From Bubalus kerabau (taxonomy: Eukaryota > Chordata > Mammalia > Artiodactyla > Bovidae): a DNA stretch of 64,000 nt. Where the stretch lies: contig NC_073643.1 in assembly GCF_029407905.1 (NCBI RefSeq), positions 35,312,501 through 35,376,500 on the forward strand, in the 5' to 3' direction. The position numbers were made by a program, and so were the translations under genes. How positions within the stretch are numbered: the first letter of the stretch is position 1; the number at the start of each line of letters is the position of its first letter. Under the pieces are notes generated by a model. The model saw nothing but the letters and a program-made list of their open reading frames with translations. It had not been told where the DNA came from and searched no databases. Of this stretch, positions 57,889 through 64,000 are shown in pieces.

Positions 57889-59255
57889 TATCACAGTTTA
57901 TCCATTCACCTATTGAAGGGAATCTCAGTTGTTTCTAAGTTTTAATAATTATGAATAAAGTTCCCAGTGCAGGTTTTTGTGAGGGCATAAATTTTAAATT
58001 CATCTGTGTACATACCAAGGAGCATGCTTGCTGGATCATATGTTAAGAGAATGCTTAGTCTTGTAAGAAACTACCAACTGTCTTCCAAAGTGGCTGCACA
58101 ATTTTGCACTCCCATAAGCAATGAATGAGAGTTCCTCATGCCTCACATCCTCACTGCCATTTGATGTGGTCATTGCTTTGGGTTTTGACCGTTCTAACTG
58201 ATGTGAAGTGAGTGGCATCTCATTTTTTTTTTTAATTTATTTTTAGTTTTCATTTCCTTGATGTCATAGGATGTGAAACATCTTTTCAAGTGTTTATTTA
58301 CCATCTGTATATTCTTTTCAGTGAGGTATTTGTTAAGGGCTATGATATATTTTTTAACCAGAGTATCTTTTTTGTTGTTGAGTTTTAAAATTTCTTTGTA
58401 TATTTTGAATAACAGTCCTTTAAAAGATGTATCTTCTGCAAATAATTTCTCACAGGCTGTGCTTATGGTCTCATTCTCTTGACACTATATTTAGCTGGAC
58501 AGAAGTTTTTGATTTTAGTGAAGGCCAGCTTATTCTTTCTTCACTGCACTGTGCCTCTTTGGAGGTGTGTATCTCAAAAGCCTACAGTATACCCAGGATC
58601 ACCTAGATTTTCTCCTGTGTTGTCTTCAAGGAGTTCAACAGTTTTACATTTTGCACTTAGGTCTCTGATGCAATTCACTTCATTTTGTCAAGGGTTCATT
58701 TTTTTGCATACAGATGTCCAGTTGTTCCAGCCACACTGGTTGTAAAGACTGTCTTTGCTCCATTGTATTACCTTTGTTCCTTCGTCAAAGATCAGTTGCC
58801 TGTATGTATACAGGTCTATTTCTGTCTCCACATTTTGTTCCATTCATCTCTTTGTCTGTCCTTTCACTAATACCACTCTCATGATTACTACAGCTTTACA
58901 GAAGTCTTGAAAGTCTGGTGGTGTCAGTCCCCTAAATTTGTTCTTCTCTTTTAATACTGACGTAGCGATTATGAATCCTCTGCCTCACCATTTAAATTTT
59001 AGAAACAGTTTTATGTCCACAAAACTATTTGCTGGCATTTTAACTGGGACTGAATTGAATCCAAAGATTAAACTGAAAAGAACAATCTGATAGTATCAAA
59101 TCTTCCTGCCCGTGAATATGAAGTACTTCTCCTTTCACATTTAGTCCATCTTTGATATGTTTCAACAGAATTTTATAGTTTTCTTCATATATATCATATA
59201 CGTATTTTGTTAGACATAAACCTAGCTATTTTATTTTAGAGGTTGTTAAGAGCCC

Positions 59256-59372
59256 CTGGAAAAAGAAATCGCAACCCACTCCAGTATTCTTGCCTGGGAA
59301 ATCCCATGGGCAGAGGAGCCTGACAGGCTCGCAAAAGAGTCAGACATGGGTTAGTGACTAAACAACAGCAAA
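59256..59372 (+). mobile_element. BovA monomer inside L1
   Basis: 'gaaatcgcaacccactccagtattcttgcctggg' to 'gagtcagacatgggttagtgactaaacaacagc'. It lacks part of the usual 3' body ('ctacagtccatggggt' missing at about 59329). Confidence 0.9.
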
Positions 59373-59565
59373 CAATGTCAATAATAATGTGTTTCTAATT
59401 TCAATTCTACCTGTTCATTGCACGTATATAGGAAAGCAATGTATTTTTATATATTAACCTTGCTATAATCACTTGTTACTTCCAAGAGTAATTTTTTGTC
59501 AGTTTCTTCAGATTTTCTACAAGAGGATATTTTTATCTGTAAACTTTTAAGATAGAGTGGCAGCT

Positions 59566-60141
59566 TATAAGGTCCAGACCAGAGACTGGAAATCTACTTT
59601 GTTTTTAAAAGTGGTTGTTATCTTTTAATGATACATGAAGAGATACTTATAGATAAAATAATATAATATCTGGGATGCCTCAAAGTAATCTGAGAGAATA
59701 GGGATATAGAGGAAACAGAATTGGCCATCACTTGATCATTATTGGGTTAGTGTTCAGAATATCATTCTCTATATTTTGAATTCATTTTCAAGTTTTCAAT
59801 ATTTCTTTTTCCTCTCCGAGAAACTTTCAATAGCTATACCTCTCCAAAAGTCAGATCCATCTCTCTTCCTCCCTCACTCCTTCTCTCTTCTCCCACCCTT
59901 TTGTTCAAATACCTTGTAAATTTTGAACATGACTTAATGATGTCTTAAGAGAAAAATAACTAAACCTTAGCAGTATTTTCCATCCTTCAATCACTCACAT
60001 TTACCAATAACTTGAGTATCCCATGCTGTTATTTTCATTGATTTTTTTACATTGACTCTTTCTTTAACTGTGCCTTAATTATATTATCAATGAAGTTAAA
60101 AGAAAAGAGGTTCTAACAATATTTAGGTCAAATATCATTAG
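59566..60141. other. Unassigned sequence
   Basis: Pyrimidine-rich at 59850-59900. No gene or repeat recognised. Confidence 0.4.
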
Positions 60142-60463
60142 AGATCAAACCAGTCAATCCTAAAGGAAATCAGTCCTGAATATTCACAGGAAGGACTTAT
60201 GTTGAAGCTGAAACTCCAATACTTTGGCCACCTGATGCGAAGAACTGACTCACTGGAAAAGACCCTGATGCTGGGAAAGACTGAAGGTAGGAGGAGAAGG
60301 GGACGACAGAGGATGAGATGTTGGATGGCATCACAGATTAGATGGACATGAGTTTGAGCAAGCTCTGGGAGTTGGTGATGGACAGAGAGGCCTGGAGTGC
60401 TGCAGTCCATGGGGTCGCAAAGAGTCAGACACGACTGAGCAACTGAACTGAATTGAACAATAT
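60142..60463 (+). mobile_element. BovB LINE 3' fragment
   Basis: Starts 'agatcaaaccagtcaatccta', keeps 'ctgatgcgaagaactgactc' (the Arg codon CGA intact) and ends 'gagcaactgaactgaattgaac'. The antisense 90-codon frame is a shadow. Confidence 0.93.
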
Positions 60464-60489
60464 TTAATAAATATAAAAATGAATGTCTA

Positions 60490-60645
60490 GGGACTTCCCT
60501 GGTGGTCCAGTGGCTAAGACTCTGTGCTCCTAATGGAGGGGCCCAAGTTCAATCCCAGGTCAGTGACCTAGGTCCCACATGCCACAACTGAAAGATCCTG
60601 TGAGCTACAGCTAAGGCCCAACACAGCCAAATAAATAAATATTTC
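60490..60645 (+). mobile_element. CHR-type SINE
   Basis: GGGACTTCCCTGGTGGTCCA head, 'caagttcaatcccaggtcagtgacc', body 'aactgaaagatcctgtgagctac', then AAATAAATAAAT tail. Confidence 0.93.
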
Positions 60646-62629
60646 TGAAAATTAAAATAAATGAAAGTTTAAAGAAAATTAATCTCTAAGCAGTAAAACA
60701 AAATGCATTGATTAATGTACCTCTTTAAATCAATTTGTCTTTTACCAGAAGATTTGTGTGCTATTCTCTGGGAAATACTGTGCCAGCATGAGGGTTGGTA
60801 GCCCACAAGAAATATAAGTCATATTATACCTCCTCTTTCCTGTTCTAACATTTGGAGGATGATTAAGTGGCAGAATTAGAATCTTGTACTTCTCCAGTAT
60901 AGCAGTTTGTCTTAAATCTGAATTTCTAGCCAGGTATTACACCTACTTTACTATGCAGATTCCTAGTAATTTCAGAGAATTCAATTGTTGTCCTAGCTGT
61001 CCAGCAAATGAGGGGTATATAAATACATGTTTGCTTCTTGAGAATTGTTTGCTTCTTCAGAACTCCAGCCAAAAGAGAGAACTGCTACTTTGGATTCACT
61101 TTGTTTTTAATTTACCTTAAAAGAGAACTGAAAATGAATTGATCACAGAAGAAGGTGTTTTGTTTCTGAAGGCAGTCATGTAAAAATCAATGTACATATA
61201 AATGTGGCAATCCATATCAACGGTGCCTGGAGTTTTGGGTTCTTTTTCACTTCCTAGATTAAGTTTTCTTTCATTGAATCAGTGCTTTAGAGACCTTGAG
61301 GGTAAAAAAAAAAGAAAAAAAATAGAAGAGTGAAAGCTTAGACTACGATTAAATCTCACAGAACTTGACAAATGATAATTCTTTGTTTCTTTGGTCATTG
61401 CAATACAACAGGACCAGCATCTTCCTGATTACAAGAAAGTAAATACACCAAAAAGTTGGTCACCACCTCCATTAAAACCTGAGCATTTACTGCTGGGAAC
61501 CCAACAAAATCCATGCAAGAAAATGCTTCTGAAAATTGAATGACTATTGAATATTGGAACCTTATAAAAAGCAACCAGAAAAACTTCTATAAATGCATCA
61601 GGCTTTTAAATTAGCCTTAAAATAAAGAATGTCAATTTTAAACCTTTTTAGGCCATATTATATAAAAGAATATGAGGAATGTTGCAATATCACTTTTTAC
61701 TCTGGTGCAAAAAAGTATTATTCTCTGTAGACATTACAACATAAAACAAAAATGCTTTTATTACTAGTAGCAATGATGTGACAAGCCTAATAAATGCAAG
61801 TTTGAGATTCCTTTGGGTTTTGGCATCCCTTCACACTTATTGTCAAGTTACTAATAGATTCTGTAGGTTTGACTAGCCATCATTTAAGAGTGTCATTTAG
61901 TTTGAAATGACAGAAAAGTAAAATGTTCTTAAATGTTCAATTTTTCTCTATTCCCTGACTGAGTTGCTAATGACTAAGAGTAATATCTTTTATTCATGTT
62001 GCCTGAGTGATGAAATGGTCATTGCCAAATGATGAATATCAAGCAGAGATGTTTTCATTTAACACTCTTGGAAAAAAAAGAAAAACTTCAACAGGAACCT
62101 GACTGCCCTGTTTTAGTTGCTTCTTTTTTTGAGTCTCAGATTGACAGATAAATTCTTCCAACTGAACAGGCCTTAAATATCCTTCATGTAAAACCTACAT
62201 GTGTTATATAATGCTTGCTACAAATGCTTGGATTACAGGCTAATTAGTACATCGAAGACCAAAGCATTGTTTAACTATTTTCTCTTACGCTAGAGAGAGG
62301 TCTCTAAAATAGAGACATTTGGGGACCTACATGTAAATAATTAATGACTAAATCTATTACTTTCAAGCAGCATTTTCTCTGAAAGCTACATGATCACATT
62401 GGAAATACCATATAACAGCCACATCGGGTATCTCTGGGCTGGTTACCATGAATTTTGAAATGTAAATAGCCTGCTCAGATCCCTCACAGTGTCTTAGAGG
62501 CTGAAATTTAACTCAATATTTTGATTTGCCATTTGGCAAGATATAAGTTTTTTTCTTTACAAACAGTTCCAAAGAAGCATTAGGTGTCTCAAAACATGTA
62601 TAAGACAATGCTCATCACTGTTGGAATTC
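60646..62629. other. Largest unassigned AT-rich stretch
   Basis: About 2 kb with no repeat I can name and no open frame beyond 78 codons. An A-rich run lies at 61305-61322. The lack of young repeats may simply reflect chance. Confidence 0.4.
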
Positions 62630-62900
62630 TTCATTTATTCATTCATTTCTTCATTTATTAATTCATTCCAATGTTTTTTTTCTTTTTAGTTCCAGCTGTA
62701 TGACAAGCACTGTGTTACACACAAGAGGAACAGTGGTTAACAAGGCAGACAGAATTTTCCAATGAAGACTATACCAATGGGAATTTTAATAATGAATGAT
62801 ACATAAGGCAGATTCTTATAGTGAGACACTGGAAGAAAAGGATGGGAAGATGGATGCAACTTTAGATAGAAGGGTCAACAAAGAAATCAAAGACTAGGAG
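62630..62900 (-). repeat. Probable antisense L2-like repeat
   Basis: 'cttcatttattcattcatttcttcatttatt' followed by 'gtatgacaagcactgtgttacacac' and 'gaggaacagtggttaacaaggcagacag' fits an antisense L2 3' end. Confidence 0.5.
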
Positions 62901-62914
62901 TAGTGATACTGAAA

Positions 62915-63090
62915 ATGAACTCCCTGGACCAGCAACAACTGCGATACCTGAGATCATGATAAAAATGCACATTCTTGTGTGTCCCCCATCACTCCCTCTC
63001 TTGACCTACTGATGCAGAAACTCTGGAAGTAAACCCAGCTGTCCTGTTTTAATAAGCACCATCTCTCACTTCGTAAGTGATTGTGAAGCA
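62915..63090. repeat. MER5-like hAT remnant
   Basis: 'ccctggaccagcaacaactgcg', 'atgataaaaatgcacattctt', 'cctactgatgcagaaactctggaagt', 'cctgttttaataagcacc' follow the MER5 order. Confidence 0.75.
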
Positions 63091-63121
63091 CTTCTGCACC
63101 TCGAAGTTCCAGGGACTCTTA
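63079..63121. repeat. 43-bp direct repeat, copy 1
   Basis: Starts GATTGTGAAGCACTTCTGCA and matches 63310-63352 with one mismatch (G against A at the fifth base). Confidence 0.95.
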
Positions 63122-63126
63122 GTCAG

Positions 63127-63252
63127 TCAAGTCAAAGTCACTCAGTCGTGTCCAACTCTTGCGACCCCATGGACTGCAGCCCGCAAGGTTCCTCTGTCCA
63201 TGGGATTCTCCAGGCAAGAATACTGGAGTGGGTTGCCATTTCCTTCTCTGAA
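63127..63252 (-). mobile_element. BovA monomer between direct repeats
   Basis: Reverse-complement BovA unit ('actcagtcgtgtccaactcttgcgacc' to 'gggttgccatttccttctc'). It lies between the two 43-bp copies. Confidence 0.93.
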
Positions 63253-63309
63253 GGTGATCAGCTTAAGTCAGGTTTAAATCCCTTATGAGTTTACTGATGG
63301 CATTTTGTT

Positions 63310-63352
63310 GATTATGAAGCACTTCTGCACCTCGAAGTTCCAGGGACTCTTA
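63310..63352. repeat. 43-bp direct repeat, copy 2
   Basis: Second copy, 231 bases downstream of the first, beginning GATTATGAAGCACTTCTGCA. Confidence 0.95.
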
Positions 63353-63359
63353 AATAACA

Positions 63360-64000
63360 GTTTACCTTCTTCTGACCTCACATCTGCCTTCTGTCTTGAG
63401 TTTCCATTTCTTTGATCCTCAAAGAGAAGCTAATTCCTTTTCTCACAATCTTTCTGATCCTACTCCAATCAAGTTTATGCCCATACTACTATGTCAAAAT
63501 TGCTCATGTCAAAATCCCCAGTGACCTCACCTTGCTAAATCCAAAGGATTTTCAGTTTATGTCTTACTTGAGTTACTCACAATATGTGACACAGTTGAAC
63601 TACCTCTCTTCCTGAAGCACTTCCTTCCCTTGGTTTTCACTTGTCTTGCTAATAGATCCTTTCTGTTGGACCCCTTTATCTACTCCATTTGTAAGTAGCA
63701 GGGCCCCAGAGCTTAGACCTAGGACCTCTTTTCTATCTACAATCACTTCCTCAGTGATCTCACTTAGTTTCATGGATTTGAGTGCCAACTATATGTTTCC
63801 AACTCCCAAACTCAGATCTCTATCTTTGACTTTTCCTTAAGCTTCCGATTTCCATTTTCATGTATAGATATCCAGAGGCATCTTAGACTTAACAAGACCT
63901 TAATAGAAATAATTTTCTCCCTGAAACTTGCTTCCCCATCTTGATACATGAAAACTCCATCTCCCTAACTGCTCTAGCCCTAAATCTTGGAGACATGCAT
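63360..64000 (+). repeat. L2 LINE, ORF2-derived region, runs off window end
   Basis: 'gtcaaaatccccagtgacctcacc', 'gacacagttgaactacctctcttcctgaagcac', 'agggccccagagcttagacctaggacctcttttctatctac', 'cagtgatctcacttagtttcatggatttgagtgcc', 'atagatatccagaggcatcttagacttaac' follow the reverse-transcriptase coding part of L2. Fragmented frames (67 and 64 codons) only. Confidence 0.8.

Larger units (their letters stand above)
57175..59565 (-). mobile_element. L1 (L1MA/L1MB-like), antisense, split by two SINEs
   Basis: A long antisense L1 covering the 3' UTR and the C-terminal part of ORF2. On the plus strand: 'gagctgtttcagattcacaaaattgagcag', 'gccttttcagattggctttattcacttagtaat', 'gttttgtgagggcataaattttaaattcatctg'-type stretch, 'ctggatcatatgttaag', 'cttccaaagtggctgcac', 'gttgttgagttttaaaatttctttgtatattttg', 'gatgtccagttgttccag', 'ttcgtcaaagatcagttg'. 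Interrupted by a Bov-tA (57682-57888) and a BovA (59256-59372). Short frames (69, 88, 61 codons) are antisense L1. Confidence 0.92.

Noticed and set aside
1..64000. A previously undescribed multi-gene system
   Set aside because: I found no real genes, only interspersed repeats and unassigned noncoding DNA; the sequence gives no support for one.

Overview
This is nuclear DNA from a pecoran ruminant (cattle, bison, buffalo, sheep, goat or relative). The evidence is its repeats: BovB (RTE-class) LINEs, Bov-tA and Bov-A2 SINEs with their AGC/CTG-repeat tails, CHR-type artiodactyl SINEs, and a ruminant L1 3' end. Species cannot be settled from repeats alone. I found no protein-coding gene, exon set, rRNA or tRNA gene that I can support, so the window reads as intergenic or deep intronic DNA. 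Every long open frame is either part of a BovB retrotransposon, its antisense shadow, another repeat, or a chance frame. Layout: 0-6 kb holds two antisense BovB fragments, a mariner-type hairpin MITE, an old L1 remnant and an antisense endogenous-retrovirus LTR split by a Bov-tA. From 6 to 30 kb there is AT-rich DNA with old repeats (MIR, L2, MLT1-class LTRs, MER5-like hAT fragments, L1 3' ends) and younger Bov-tA and Bov-A2 insertions, many with readable target-site duplications. From 30 to 31.6 kb lies the BovB copy that reaches furthest upstream, broken by frameshift and stop. From 32 to 43 kb there are L2, MIR and L1 remnants, a young 5'-truncated L1 with an 11-bp target duplication, and a sharply bounded CpG-rich block at 36.5-36.8 kb that I could not assign. 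From 44.7 to 50.5 kb is a dense sense-strand LINE nest: old L1 sequence, three BovB copies, an hAT fragment and Bov-A2 elements, including a clear three-level nest (Bov-A2 inside BovB inside L1). From 55 to 60.5 kb there are three more BovB fragments and a 2.4-kb antisense L1. The window ends in L2 sequence. No operon, CRISPR or multi-gene system is present. What the window offers is a legible insertion history, plus a few unexplained items: the CpG-rich block, a mariner hairpin resembling ruminant repeat-derived microRNA precursors, a 48-nt alternating purine-pyrimidine tract, a dimeric tRNA-head SINE and a 43-bp local duplication. Family names are from memory of consensus sequences and boundaries are read by eye; ends without a stated target duplication may be off by 10-50 bases.
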